Position numbers and translations under genes: made by a program
Part shown: positions 28,479 through 37,137 of the stretch, piece after piece
Layout: the number at the start of each line of letters is the position of its first letter
How positions within the stretch are numbered: the first letter of the stretch is position 1
Notes under the pieces: generated by a model
Seen by the model: only the letters and a program-made list of their open reading frames with translations
Databases searched by the model: none
What the model was told of the DNA's origin: nothing
DNA from: Halalkalibacillus sediminis
GTDB lineage: Bacteria; Bacillota; Bacilli; Bacillales; Alkalibacillaceae
Direction of reading: 5' to 3'
Length of the DNA stretch: 64,000 nt
Assembly: GCF_002844535.1 (NCBI RefSeq)
Contig: NZ_PJNH01000001.1
Location: 868,001 to 932,000, forward strand

Positions 28479-29952
28479 TATAGCCGTACTACCAATCATA
28501 TTACCATTGCTAGCAGCGATCATCGTCGCTTTCTTTCCTAGAAAGCTTCAACTCGTAAGATTTTTATCCCAAGGGTTATCTTTAATCTTTTTGGGAGTGA
28601 TAGGGTGGATTACTTGGAAAGTGTACACAGGTGGAATCATTGTACTCCAATCAGGTGGATGGGATGCTCCGTTTGGCATCTCCATTGTAGCTGATTACCT
28701 ATCGGTTTTATTAGTTCTTACTACGTTCATCATTGGAGCTGCAGCAGTTTTTTATGCTCCACATGCTTTATCTTTAGAACAAGAGTCGTTCTATTTTTAC
28801 ACCTTTTATTTCATGTTGATATCTGGAGTTTCTGGTGCATTCCTTACTGGTGATTTATTTAACTTATTTGTCTTTTTTGAAGTACTTTTAATGGCGTCTT
28901 ATGGATTGATCATCCTTGGTAATGGAAAGATTCAGCTTAGAGAATCGTTAAAATACGTGCTCATTAATTTATTCTCTTCTATGCTATTCGTAACGGCTGT
29001 GGCTTTCATTTACTCAGCAGTTGGAACTGTTAATCTTGCTCAAATTGCTGAAAGAGTAGAAAGCGCTGAACAGCAAGGGGTATTGACGGCAATTGGAATA
29101 TTATTATTCTTCGTTTTTGCTGTAAAGGCTGCAATATTTCCGCTATATTACTGGTTACCTAATTCATATGTAGTTCCTAATCCAGTCGTATCTGCACTAT
29201 TCGGGGCTCTACTGACCAAAGTTGGTATTTATTCGATCATGAGAGTATTTACTCTAATATTCGTTCATGACACTGGCCTTACACATGAATTGTTTATATG
29301 GCTAGCGATGTTCACGATGATCTTTGGTGCAATCGGAGCTCTTTCTACTAATAATGTAAAGTTGATTATTACGTATAACATCATACCAGCCATCGGTTTT
29401 ATATTGATGGGAATTGGCTTGCATTCGGAAATTGGTATTGCAGGGTCCGTGTACTATTTACTCCATGACATGGTTATCAAAGGAGCTTTATTCTTTCTTG
29501 CTGGTGCTTTAATTGTCGCAGCAGGTACGAAAGATTTGAAAAAAATGAGTGGTGTGATTCATAAATACCCATTATTAGGCTGGATGATTTTCATTTCAGC
29601 ATTAGTTCTTGCAGGTATTCCACCCTTCAGTGGGTTCATAGGTAAATTGCTTTTACTACAAGGAGCTTTAGCACAGGAAGAATATTTGCTCTCAATTGTG
29701 GCGCTAGCTTCAAGCTTGTTAATACTTTTCTCTATGATTCGCATTTTTGTTGAAGGAGTATGGGGAGAAGAAAGTAAACTCGTAACAACCGAGAAGAAAA
29801 AAGTTAACCGTCTGACTATTCCTGCAGTTGTTTTGATCGCCATCTCAATCTTTATGGGAATTGGGGCAGAATACATCTACCCCCATACTGAAACGATTGC
29901 TGAAATGTTGATGGAACGAACAGAGTATATAAATTCGGTGTTAAAGGAGTAA
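28471..29952 (+). CDS. mrpD: Mrp/Mnh Na+/H+ antiporter subunit D
   Basis: NuoM/NuoN-like subunit of 493 residues and about 14 membrane helices. LFVFFEVLLMASYGLIILG carries the conserved Glu, and YYWLPNSYVVPNPVVSALFG with LTKVGIYSIMR the loop and Lys of antiporter-like subunits. YYLLHDMVIKGALFFLAGA follows. It overlaps mrpC and is 6 nt ahead of mrpE. Confidence 0.95.
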   Translation: MNNIAVLPIILPLLAAIIVAFFPRKLQLVRFLSQGLSLIFLGVIGWITWKVYTGGIIVLQSGGWDAPFGISIVADYLSVLLVLTTFIIGAAAVFYAPHALSLEQESFYFYTFYFMLISGVSGAFLTGDLFNLFVFFEVLLMASYGLIILGNGKIQLRESLKYVLINLFSSMLFVTAVAFIYSAVGTVNLAQIAERVESAEQQGVLTAIGILLFFVFAVKAAIFPLYYWLPNSYVVPNPVVSALFGALLTKVGIYSIMRVFTLIFVHDTGLTHELFIWLAMFTMIFGAIGALSTNNVKLIITYNIIPAIGFILMGIGLHSEIGIAGSVYYLLHDMVIKGALFFLAGALIVAAGTKDLKKMSGVIHKYPLLGWMIFISALVLAGIPPFSGFIGKLLLLQGALAQEEYLLSIVALASSLLILFSMIRIFVEGVWGEESKLVTTEKKKVNRLTIPAVVLIAISIFMGIGAEYIYPHTETIAEMLMERTEYINSVLKE

Positions 29953-29958
29953 ATTCGT

Positions 29959-30435
29959 ATGGCCTTTCAAATCATATTGAACATTCTGATTGCATTTTTG
30001 TGGATGTTTCTCAGTGAAGAATATACGTTTTTATCCTTCTTCACTGGGTATTTAATCGGTATTGTCTTGTTATTTTTCTTAAGAAGATTCGTTCCTGATA
30101 CTTACTATTTGAATCGTGTGTGGTTAGTTTTAAAATTGATTTTCCTTTTCATAAAAGAACTGGTCATGTCATCAATTAGCGTTGTGGCCCTTGCATATAA
30201 ACCTAAATTGGACATAGAACCTGGTATATTCGCTTTACCTACTGAATTAAACAGTAACTGGGAGATCACTCTCCTTGCTAACCTTATTTCTTTGACACCA
30301 GGTACATTATCTGTTGCTATTTCGGATGACAATACGAAGATTTATATCCATGCTATGGATATGCCTGACGTTGAAGCTGAAGTTAATGAAATCAAAGAAA
30401 CCTTTGAGAAAGCGATTATGGAGGTTACCAGATAA
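29959..30435 (+). CDS. mrpE: Mrp/Mnh Na+/H+ antiporter subunit E
   Basis: A 158-residue subunit with two to three N-terminal membrane helices (FLWMFLSEEYTFLSFFTGYLIGIVLLF) and a cytoplasmic domain with LLANLISLTPGTLSVAI, the MnhE signature. No homologue exists in complex I. Its stop overlaps the mrpF start by one base (TAATG). Confidence 0.93.
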   Translation: MAFQIILNILIAFLWMFLSEEYTFLSFFTGYLIGIVLLFFLRRFVPDTYYLNRVWLVLKLIFLFIKELVMSSISVVALAYKPKLDIEPGIFALPTELNSNWEITLLANLISLTPGTLSVAISDDNTKIYIHAMDMPDVEAEVNEIKETFEKAIMEVTR

Positions 30436-30740
30436 TGATACACTCATTCGGTCAACAATTATTAGATATCGTGCTATTGATCAGCTTTATTGGTGTCGCA
30501 ATTTCCATATTCATCTTGGTTATCCGTACATTCTTGGGCCCAACTAACCCGGATCGTGCAGTAGCTCTAGATACAATTGGTATCAATATGATGGCATTAG
30601 TTGGATTAGCTGCTATTCATTTAGTTACATCAAAGCTTAATGACGTGGTGCTATTAATTGGTATCCTTCTTTTCATCGGTACAATTGCCATCGCAAAATT
30701 CTTAGAAAAGGGTGTTATAATTGATCGAGATAATCATTAG
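30435..30740 (+). CDS. mrpF: Mrp/Mnh Na+/H+ antiporter subunit F
   Basis: A 101-residue, three-helix subunit. RTFLGPTNPDRAVALDTIGINMMALVGL is the MnhF core, and the Asp of the DRAVALD stretch is conserved. It overlaps mrpE by 1 nt and mrpG by 20 nt, indicating coupled translation and fixed stoichiometry. Confidence 0.93.
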   Translation: MIHSFGQQLLDIVLLISFIGVAISIFILVIRTFLGPTNPDRAVALDTIGINMMALVGLAAIHLVTSKLNDVVLLIGILLFIGTIAIAKFLEKGVIIDRDNH

Positions 30741-31071
30741 TATATTTTTATTGCTCGGAACTTTTTTCATCTTGTCTGGATCGATTGGTATTTTGCGCTT
30801 CCCTGACGTATACACCCGTTTACATGCTGCAACCAAAGCAGCTACGCTAGGTGTTGCAGGCATTCTGATTGCGGCGTTTATCTTTCTCTACTTTGAGAAT
30901 GGTATTATCAGCGGAAAATTGATTTTAGGGATAATTTTCGTCTTATTGACTGCTCCAGTCAGTGGACATATGATTTCTAGAGCGGCTCACAATACAAATG
31001 TAGATTTGTGGAAACACAGTGTCAGAGATGAACTTAAAAGTGATCGTGAAGCAAATAACAACAAAAAATAG
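30721..31071 (+). CDS. mrpG: Mrp/Mnh Na+/H+ antiporter subunit G
   Basis: A 116-residue, three-helix subunit with GSIGILRFPDVYTRLHAATKAATLG, the MnhG signature, and LTAPVSGHMISRAAH. The start is TTG 30721 inside the end of mrpF. The soluble tail is basic. It is the last gene of the operon, 10 nt before the terminator. Confidence 0.93.
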   Translation: MIEIIISIFLLLGTFFILSGSIGILRFPDVYTRLHAATKAATLGVAGILIAAFIFLYFENGIISGKLILGIIFVLLTAPVSGHMISRAAHNTNVDLWKHSVRDELKSDREANNNKK

Positions 31072-31080
31072 CATGCTTTT

Positions 31081-31111
31081 AAAACGTTGGGTTTACTCCC
31101 AACGTTTTTTT
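31081..31111 (+). terminator. Intrinsic terminator of the Mrp operon
   Basis: An 11-bp perfect stem AAAACGTTGGG/CCCAACGTTTT, 6-nt loop and T run. Confidence 0.92.
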
Positions 31112-31179
31112 ATACTTTAAGAATGTTTAACTTGATTTGGGGTTTAAAGTATGTGAAAAACAAAGGCTTTCTCTATTAG

Positions 31180-31203
31180 AACTTGGCGACAAGCCAAGTT
31201 TTT
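31180..31203 (+). terminator. Second hairpin between mrpG and sigK
   Basis: AACTTGGC-GACAA-GCCAAGTT followed by TTT. It looks like a back-up terminator insulating sigK from Mrp transcription. The stem is the same sequence as the hairpin between hrcA and grpE. Confidence 0.65.
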
Positions 31204-31217
31204 CTCATTGTACAGAC

Positions 31218-31245
31218 ACATCCCTACAAAACAGCTCATAGATTA
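31218..31245 (+). promoter_or_regulatory. Possible sigma-K/sigma-E type promoter of sigK
   Basis: CATAGATTA (31237-31245) fits the sigma-K -10 pattern CATAnnnTA. An AC lies 17 nt upstream where sigma-K promoters have AC at 16. Sigma-E -10 boxes also start CATA. The match is suggestive only. Confidence 0.35.
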
Positions 31246-31290
31246 ACGGTATAGGCATTCACCTAAATTCTTTGAGTGGAGTGGAAGCGA

Positions 31291-32004
31291 ATGTACACAA
31301 TATTCAAATTGATCACCTTGTTTTTTCATAACATGTACTTTTTCGCCTCGTACGTAAAAGGGCATGCTTTTCCTCAGCCTTTGAGTAAAGAAGATGAAAA
31401 AAAGTATTTATTACGTTGGCAAGATGGGGATCTCGAAGCAAGGAACAAACTGATTGAACATAACCTTCGCTTAGTTGCTCATATCGCTAAGAAATACGAA
31501 AATAACAAGGAAGAACAAGAAGATCTTATCTCGATCGGCACGATTGGCTTAATTAAAGGTGTTGAAAGTTATTCTATGGATAAGGGGACTAAATTAGCTA
31601 CATATGTAGCCAGATGTATCGACAATGAAATACTGATGTTCCTCAGAAGCTCGAAGAAAAGCAATAAAGATATATCCCTTCAAGATCCGATTGGTCACGA
31701 TAAAGAAGGAAATGAAATCAGCTTGATGGATATATTGAAATCGGATCAACCCGATTTGGTTGAAAAAATACAGACATCTATGGAGATAGAGAAGATTTTT
31801 CAATATATTCACCTTCTGGATGAACGGGAAAAAGAAGTGATCGCTAAGAGGTACGGTCTAAATCAAATGAAGGAATACACCCAAAGAGAAATAGCACAAG
31901 AACTTGAAATATCTAGAAGTTACGTATCAAGAATTGAAAAGAGAGCATTAATGAAAATGTTTCACGCATTTTATAGAGATCATCATAATCAATCTAATTC
32001 GTAG
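31291..32004 (+). CDS. sigK: Sporulation sigma factor SigK, uninterrupted
   Basis: Late mother-cell sigma factor made as pro-sigma-K and cleaved by SpoIVFB. ATG 31291 after GGAGTGG gives 237 residues and a hydrophobic 20-residue pro-sequence ending FFAS, followed by [12 protein letters not shown], matching the B. subtilis cleavage after Ser20. The alternative GTG at 31276 would add five residues and spoil this register. Region 2 ([34 protein letters not shown]) and region 4 ([27 protein letters not shown], named by parts) are continuous. There is no skin element or frame break. Confidence 0.95.
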   Translation: MYTIFKLITLFFHNMYFFASYVKGHAFPQPLSKEDEKKYLLRWQDGDLEARNKLIEHNLRLVAHIAKKYENNKEEQEDLISIGTIGLIKGVESYSMDKGTKLATYVARCIDNEILMFLRSSKKSNKDISLQDPIGHDKEGNEISLMDILKSDQPDLVEKIQTSMEIEKIFQYIHLLDEREKEVIAKRYGLNQMKEYTQREIAQELEISRSYVSRIEKRALMKMFHAFYRDHHNQSNS

Positions 32005-32068
32005 GCTCATGCCCTCTCAGTTTTCAAATTAATTCATACAGTGTAATAAACGACTGGAGGGAATGAAA

Positions 32069-32212
32069 ATGTCTTATTATTCTCCTTACGGTTATCAACC
32101 TTACTATCCGCCATATGAACAGTATGGATTTGGTTATGCATTATTAGTGGTAACTCTATTACTTTTATTGATAATCGGCGGCTACTATCTATATACTCAA
32201 ACATATAAATAG
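32069..32212 (+). CDS. Small YjcZ-like membrane peptide, probably sporulation-related
   Basis: A 47-residue protein. The first half is rich in Tyr, Pro and Gly (SYYSPYGYQPYYPPYEQYGF), and the second half is one membrane helix (about 24-43, LLVVTLLLLLIIGGYY). Start ATG 32069 has GGAGGG 7 nt upstream; the ATG at 32063 is too close. Gly/Tyr-rich heads with a single helix are seen in YjcZ-type sporulation peptides, but I cannot prove homology. It follows sigK by 64 nt and ends in a strong terminator, so it may be made in the mother cell. Confidence 0.6.
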   Translation: MSYYSPYGYQPYYPPYEQYGFGYALLVVTLLLLLIIGGYYLYTQTYK

Positions 32213-32250
32213 CTACGAACCAATTTGTCTTGGTCCGTAGCTATTTTTTT
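32207..32250. terminator. Terminator shared by the small peptide gene and mtnN
   Basis: AAATAGCTACG and CGTAGCTATTT arms, with an inner CCAA/TTGG pairing, then a T run on plus. On minus it is followed by a weaker TTTATA. It overlaps both stop codons. Confidence 0.85.
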
Positions 32251-32938
32251 AGTTAATCATATTTATGATGAATGAGGCACTATTTTCTGCCGCTTTCTCT
32301 AGAAATTGATCAAAGGATATATTGGATTCTTTTCCAGCAATGTCGGATAAGGAGCGGATGATTAAAAATGGAGTGCCATATTGGTGACAAACTTGAGCAA
32401 TAGCAGCTGCTTCCATTTCCAATGCTTTAATATCCGCTAATAAGCTCATAACAGCTTTCACACGCTCCTCATCAGCCATAAATGAGTCTCCGGTACCTAT
32501 CCAACCTGTTGTGACCTGAATAGATGGATTATAGGCTTGTATGGCATTCTGAGCCCTTTCAACTAGCTTAGGATCCGATGCATATGTTTCTGGCATTTGT
32601 GGGATTTGTCCGTATTTATAGCCAAAAGCTGTTGCATCAGCATCATGGTGAACAATTTTCTCACCGATGACAATATCACCGACGTTGAGACCAAGATCGG
32701 TCCCACCTGCTGAACCAGTGTTTATTACATAGTCCGGATTGAACCGTTCATGTAAAATAGTTGTCGATAACGCAGCGTTCACTTTCCCTATACCAGATTG
32801 CAATAATACTATTGATTGATCACCAATTCTTCCTTCATAGAATTTGCAATTAGCAACGATTGATTCCTCGACATCCACCATTTCTTTTAGTAGCCAAGCG
32901 ACTTCTTGTTCCATCGCTCCTATTATTCCGTATTTCAT
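32249..32938 (-). CDS. mtnN: 5'-methylthioadenosine/S-adenosylhomocysteine nucleosidase
   Basis: Cleaves MTA and SAH to adenine plus the thioribose product in SAM recycling; also yields the autoinducer-2 precursor. The 229 residues start MKYGIIGAMEQEVAWLL (Glu of the catalytic set). The ribose-binding NTGSAGG, MEMEAAAIAQ-type segment (ALEMEAAAIAQVC) and the catalytic Asp in RSLSDIAG are all intact. In B. subtilis yrrT and mccAB accompany mtnN; here they are absent. Confidence 0.95.
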   Translation of the reverse strand: MKYGIIGAMEQEVAWLLKEMVDVEESIVANCKFYEGRIGDQSIVLLQSGIGKVNAALSTTILHERFNPDYVINTGSAGGTDLGLNVGDIVIGEKIVHHDADATAFGYKYGQIPQMPETYASDPKLVERAQNAIQAYNPSIQVTTGWIGTGDSFMADEERVKAVMSLLADIKALEMEAAAIAQVCHQYGTPFLIIRSLSDIAGKESNISFDQFLEKAAENSASFIINMIN

Positions 32939-32971
32939 AGTAAATTCCCTTCTGTATCTAATGCAGTGATT

Positions 32972-33718
32972 TTAGTACGCATCTTCTTTATCGTTTTCTT
33001 TTAATACTTCTACTCTTTGAGGTTCCCAACCTTCGTTCTCTACCCAAACCATCGGTACTCTAAATATTTCATCCTGAGCACGATTGGTTACTGTTCCTGT
33101 AACTCTGCTAGGGTCTCCACCACTTTCAAGAGCCCATACAATCATATCACCTTCATTGAGACCAGTAGCATACCTGATAGCTTGTTCCATCTCTTGGCGA
33201 TCTTGACTTCCTTCACTATAGTTAATTTTATGAGGCTCTTCTTGTTCTGTACCAATTGGATCCCAATTACCAGTCAGAACTTCTTTTACGTTCGGGTCGT
33301 CACTTGATTCTGAATTAGTATCGACTTCATCTTCATTTGAATCGGATTCTTCATTTTCATCTGTATTCTCGTCTTGCTCTTCTTCTGATTCTTCCTCAGA
33401 AGCCTCTTCATTTTCTGAAGTGTCCTCTTCCTCTGTTGAGTCATCATCTTCATTCTTTGATTCATCTTCATTATCTGATTCATTATCATTTTCTTCATTC
33501 GCTTCTTCATTTTCTGAATCTTCATCTTCGTCATTACTATATTCATCACTTAGGCTTTGATCGTCATCAGGACTTTGTCCACTATCAGCGAATAAGAACA
33601 TCCAAACTAACATTAGAGCTAGAACCAAAGCTACAACAATTAATATATTCAACAGTTTCGTACTTTTACGTCTTTTTTCGAAACGTTCAGATCTAGAATT
33701 TTTATTTGAATCTGACAT
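32972..33718 (-). CDS. yrrS: YrrS family protein (DUF1510), highly acidic
   Basis: A membrane-anchored extracytoplasmic protein of 248 residues. A basic cytoplasmic N-terminus (RSERFEKRRKSTK) and one helix (about 24-46) are followed by roughly 100 residues made almost wholly of Glu, Asp, Asn and Ser. The C-terminal DUF1510 domain (about 150-248) has GNWDPIGTEQ, EMEQAIRYATGL and MIVWALESGGDPSRVTGTV. The linker is far more acidic than in B. subtilis. Function unknown; B. subtilis yrrS is expressed with a penicillin-binding protein gene, which is missing here. It follows greA after a terminator. Confidence 0.88.
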   Translation of the reverse strand: MSDSNKNSRSERFEKRRKSTKLLNILIVVALVLALMLVWMFLFADSGQSPDDDQSLSDEYSNDEDEDSENEEANEENDNESDNEDESKNEDDDSTEEEDTSENEEASEEESEEEQDENTDENEESDSNEDEVDTNSESSDDPNVKEVLTGNWDPIGTEQEEPHKINYSEGSQDRQEMEQAIRYATGLNEGDMIVWALESGGDPSRVTGTVTNRAQDEIFRVPMVWVENEGWEPQRVEVLKENDKEDAY

Positions 33719-33790
33719 GGTAATTCCTCCTTTTAATTAAAAAGAAATTATGGGGTGATGAGCTATTTATAAGGCTCAATCTTCCTGCTT

Positions 33791-33822
33791 AAAAAGTCCT
33801 ACACAAAGTGTATGTGTAGGAC
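33791..33822 (-). terminator. Intrinsic terminator after greA
   Basis: A 9-bp perfect stem GTCCTACAC/GTGTAGGAC with a 9-nt loop, then five T on the minus strand. Confidence 0.9.
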
Positions 33823-33833
33823 CGGGAATCAAT

Positions 33834-34310
33834 TTATTTCACTTCTACGATTTTTACTTTAATCTCTCCACCAGGTGTTTGAACCATTACTTGGTCTCCA
33901 ATTGTTTTACCAATCAAACTTTGTGCCATAGGAGAATCGTTTGAGATTTTTCCTTCAAAAGGATCTGACTCAGCACTTCCTACAATTTGATATTCTTCCT
34001 CGTCACCTTCTGGTAGTTCAACGAAACGAACCATCTTACCCAGCTGTACGATATCGCTGTTGTTATCATCGTTTTCAATGATTACAGCATAACGAATCAT
34101 ATTTTCAATCTGTGAGATTCTAGCTTCAACAAAAGCTTGTTCATCTTTAGCCGCATCATATTCAGAGTTCTCAGATAGATCTCCAAAGCTACGAGCAATT
34201 TTTATTCTTTCTACAACTTCCGGACGTTTGACCGTTTTTAATTCATTCAATTCCTGTTCTAATTTCTCTTTACCTTCTTCAGTCATATAAAAGTTCTTTT
34301 CTTCTGCCAC
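33834..34310 (-). CDS. greA: Transcription elongation factor GreA
   Basis: Rescues backtracked RNA polymerase by stimulating transcript cleavage. The 158 residues include the N-terminal coiled coil with the acidic tip ([18 protein letters not shown]) and the C-terminal FKBP-like domain ([23 protein letters not shown], in parts). It lies 37 nt after udk, the conserved udk-greA pair. Confidence 0.97.
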   Translation of the reverse strand: MAEEKNFYMTEEGKEKLEQELNELKTVKRPEVVERIKIARSFGDLSENSEYDAAKDEQAFVEARISQIENMIRYAVIIENDDNNSDIVQLGKMVRFVELPEGDEEEYQIVGSAESDPFEGKISNDSPMAQSLIGKTIGDQVMVQTPGGEIKVKIVEVK

Positions 34311-34347
34311 TTAAAACACTCCTTAAATAACTATCTCTTAAATGATT

Positions 34348-34980
34348 TTATGAAAATTGCTTATCAATAATACTATTGATTTTAGTGGTCAATAAATCAA
34401 TTGCCACATGATTTTGTCCACCTTCAGGTATGATGATATCTGCATAGCGTTTTGCCGGTTCTACGAATTGTAAATGCATCGGTCTTACTACACTTATATA
34501 TTGATCTATAACCGAATCAATTGAACGGCCTCTTTCTTTTATATCTCTCATTAAGCGACGTATAATTCGAATGTCAGAATCCGTATCTACGAAAACTTTA
34601 ATATCCATCATATCACGTAATCTTTCGTCTTCAAGTACTAAAATTCCTTCTACAATGATAACTTCTTTCGGTTCAGTTGTTAAAGTCTCATCAGACCGAG
34701 TGTGTAACTCGTAATTATAAACGGGTTTTTCAATTGGTTGTCGATCCAATAACTTCTCTAAATGTTCAATCAAAAGATCATTATCGAATGCTAATGGGTG
34801 ATCGTAATTTGTCTTCAAACGCTCCTCAAATGGTAAATGAGCTTGATCTTTATAGTAAAAATCCTGTTCCATCATAAGGATTGATGTATTTTGGAAATGT
34901 TCACAAATAGCACGAGTTACGGTTGTCTTTCCAGAACCTGTACCACCTGCAACCCCAATGACGATTGGTTTATCGGGCAT
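34348..34980 (-). CDS. udk: Uridine/cytidine kinase
   Basis: Salvage kinase that phosphorylates uridine and cytidine. From ATG 34980, which has AAAGGAG 8 nt upstream, the protein is 210 residues and starts [21 protein letters not shown], with the P-loop GGTGSGKT. The longer start at 35001 lacks a ribosome site. QDFYYKD and NYDHPLAFD (nucleoside site) and IIVEGILVL are present. It follows trmR by 44 nt. Confidence 0.96.
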   Translation of the reverse strand: MPDKPIVIGVAGGTGSGKTTVTRAICEHFQNTSILMMEQDFYYKDQAHLPFEERLKTNYDHPLAFDNDLLIEHLEKLLDRQPIEKPVYNYELHTRSDETLTTEPKEVIIVEGILVLEDERLRDMMDIKVFVDTDSDIRIIRRLMRDIKERGRSIDSVIDQYISVVRPMHLQFVEPAKRYADIIIPEGGQNHVAIDLLTTKINSIIDKQFS

Positions 34981-35024
34981 TCGGGGAACTCCTTTCTGCA
35001 TGTAATTCTATTGATGATATTCTA

Positions 35025-35657
35025 TTACTTTTTCAATGCGATTGCAATTCCATCTCCACTTTCAATGATAGTTGTGTAATAGTTCTCGTTGTTCATTAAC
35101 CATTCATTGAATTTGGCAATCTTTTCACCAATCTTTACCCATCTCTGGTTTTCTTGGCTGGCACCTGAAACATACCCTTTAAAAAGTACATTGTCGATAA
35201 CAATAACCCCTTTAGTTGGGACATATGAATCAATGGCTTCTATATAGTCTTTATACTGACCCTTTGCTGCATCTACGAAAACAAAATCAAATTGAGTGTC
35301 TTCCGCTAGCTCATTTATGAAAGAAACAGCGTCTCCAAGATGGGTATCAATCTGCTGTTCTAATCCTGCACGAGCTATGTTATCAACAGCTACTTTATAG
35401 CGAGTTTGTTCTCGTTCAACCGACGTGACCTTGCTTCCAGAATATGCAAGAGCCATCTGTATAGCAGAATAACCGATTGCCGTACCAATTTCAAATATAT
35501 TTTTTGGACGATGAATTCTGATTAACTGCTTTAATATTTCTATTCCGTCCTTCTCCATGATTGGTACGTGATGTTCTTCAGCATAAGCTTCCATTTCATT
35601 CAATAACGAATGACTGTCCTTATATAAAGATTGAATATAAGCCTTTGTTTCATTCAT
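35025..35657 (-). CDS. trmR: tRNA U34 5-hydroxyuridine O-methyltransferase TrmR (YrrM)
   Basis: Class I SAM O-methyltransferase; B. subtilis TrmR turns ho5U34 into mo5U34 in tRNA. The 210 residues carry FEIGTAIGYSAIQMA (motif I), VTSVEREQ (motif II) and FDFVFVDAAKGQYKDYIEAI (the metal-binding Asp of this family). In B. subtilis two U32 family genes (trhP1, trhP2) that form ho5U follow it; here udk follows directly. By fold alone it could be another small-molecule O-methyltransferase, but position favours TrmR. Confidence 0.85.
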   Translation of the reverse strand: MNETKAYIQSLYKDSHSLLNEMEAYAEEHHVPIMEKDGIEILKQLIRIHRPKNIFEIGTAIGYSAIQMALAYSGSKVTSVEREQTRYKVAVDNIARAGLEQQIDTHLGDAVSFINELAEDTQFDFVFVDAAKGQYKDYIEAIDSYVPTKGVIVIDNVLFKGYVSGASQENQRWVKIGEKIAKFNEWLMNNENYYTTIIESGDGIAIALKK

Positions 35658-35723
35658 GTTGGAATGCCTCCAAGCAGACTGTGAATAGGAATGAATCTAA
35701 CTTCAACTTTGGTATTGTAACAT

Positions 35724-35759
35724 AAAAAAAGCAGGGAACGCGAATAATGACGCATTCCC
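35724..35759 (-). terminator. Intrinsic terminator after mltG
   Basis: GGGAATGCG and CGCGTTCCC arms with one U-G pair and an 8-nt loop, followed by TGCTTTTTTT on the minus strand. It separates mltG from trmR. Confidence 0.85.
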
Positions 35760-35769
35760 ATTAGTATGA

Positions 35770-36912
35770 TTAATCTTGCGGCGGGCGGTGTTCTTGTCGG
35801 TTTTGGTTATGTTCTTGGTTCGTCTCAGCATAGTGGACTTCCCCTTCATAATCTGCCAAGAAGTAGAAATAATCATGTTCTCGTGGTTGTAATGCAGCTT
35901 CAAATGCGTTCATCCGAAAATTTGAAATAGGACCTGGTGGCAAGCCTCTGTTTTGGTAAGTATTATATGGGCTCTCCACGTCTAAATCTTTTTTCAATAC
36001 TCGATCTTTATGTTCACCTAGTGCATAAAGAATTGTGGGGTCGGTTTGTAAAGGCATTTCATTAGCTGGGTCCTCAGGATTCATTCGATTTTCAAACACC
36101 CCAGCAATCATGAACCTATCTTCTTCACTGACAGCTTCTTCCTCTATCAGGGAAGCCATCGTCAATGCTTCATGGACGGTATAATCTGATTCAGCTATTT
36201 CACCCATATATGGTTCTAACTGATTTTGGGTTTGTTGAAGCATCATCTCAACCACTTGTTCTATGCTAGGATCTTCTTCATAGAAAGAATAAGTTATACC
36301 GAAGAGATAACCTTCCAAAGGATACTTTATTTCTTCTGCTAGAATGTCTTCAGATAGAAGGTTTGGATACATATCAATTAACGATTGGATGTATTCTTCA
36401 TTCTCCATCTTCGTCATGAACTCTTCAGGATCTATTGAGGTTTCTTCCCCATAGATTTCAGCAATTTCTTCTAAAGTTGTCCCTTCTGGGATCGTTACAG
36501 TGAAAAGTGGTTCCACTAAAATTTTACCTGTTTTCAATGATTCGATGTATTCGTCGATTGTCATGCTTTGTGAGAATTGATATTCACCGGCTTGAAATCC
36601 TGACTCATTTTTGAATTTTACATAAAGTTGAAAAATCAATGCATCATTTATCAAGTTTTTTTCTTCAAGAGTCTCAGCTATTGAGGTTGTGCTCGAACCA
36701 ATTGGTATTTCAACATCAACAATCTCTTCGTTATCTGGATCTACAGGGCTTAAACCTTCAGTTATGTAATTATAGCCATAATAACCACCTAAACCGATCG
36801 CTATCATCAAAGTCAAAAGGACTACTAGAATAATCCTTCGTGAGATTTTGGCTTCTTTTGCCCGTTTGTTACGTTGTTCTATATATGAATGCTTCTCGTT
36901 TGAATCAGTCAA
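35770..36912 (-). CDS. mltG: Endolytic murein transglycosylase MltG (YceG-like)
   Basis: Membrane-bound lytic transglycosylase that cuts nascent glycan strands. TTG 36912 is chosen because GGAGGA lies 6 nt upstream, giving 380 residues; the frame continues to 36999 but without a ribosome site. One helix (about residues 25-47) precedes a LysM-like domain and the YceG catalytic domain with ASLIEEEA, whose first Glu is the catalytic residue, and PLQTDPTILYALG. The tail is rich in Gln, His and Arg. It has its own terminator. Confidence 0.92.
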   Translation of the reverse strand: MTDSNEKHSYIEQRNKRAKEAKISRRIILVVLLTLMIAIGLGGYYGYNYITEGLSPVDPDNEEIVDVEIPIGSSTTSIAETLEEKNLINDALIFQLYVKFKNESGFQAGEYQFSQSMTIDEYIESLKTGKILVEPLFTVTIPEGTTLEEIAEIYGEETSIDPEEFMTKMENEEYIQSLIDMYPNLLSEDILAEEIKYPLEGYLFGITYSFYEEDPSIEQVVEMMLQQTQNQLEPYMGEIAESDYTVHEALTMASLIEEEAVSEEDRFMIAGVFENRMNPEDPANEMPLQTDPTILYALGEHKDRVLKKDLDVESPYNTYQNRGLPPGPISNFRMNAFEAALQPREHDYFYFLADYEGEVHYAETNQEHNQNRQEHRPPQD

Positions 36913-37093
36913 AGAAGATCCTCCTTTTTCTTCTACACTCGTGCATACTTCATCTATTGTAACACGATTAAATCTTCTAAAAGTATAAATTAAAATCAAT
37001 TATTTTTCTATCTTTTTCACACAATTTTTAAATAAAAGTAGAATATTTTTCTTCTAAAGGAGTTATTTATTAAATCGTAATCACTACACATAA

Positions 37094-37124
37094 AAAAAGG
37101 TTAACCACTAGGGCTAACCTTTTT
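37094..37124. terminator. Terminator of the alaS-ireB-ruvX-yrzB operon
   Basis: A 10-bp stem AAAAAGGTTA/TAACCTTTTT with an 11-nt loop and T runs on both strands. On minus it ends the operon 14 nt after yrzB. Confidence 0.85.
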
Positions 37125-37137
37125 TGTAACTATTAAT

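Noticed and set aside
33286-33696. Open frames of 87 and 119 codons overlapping yrrS on both strands
   Set aside because: Products are runs of Met/Lys or Leu/His created by the repetitive acidic codons of yrrS; no ribosome sites.
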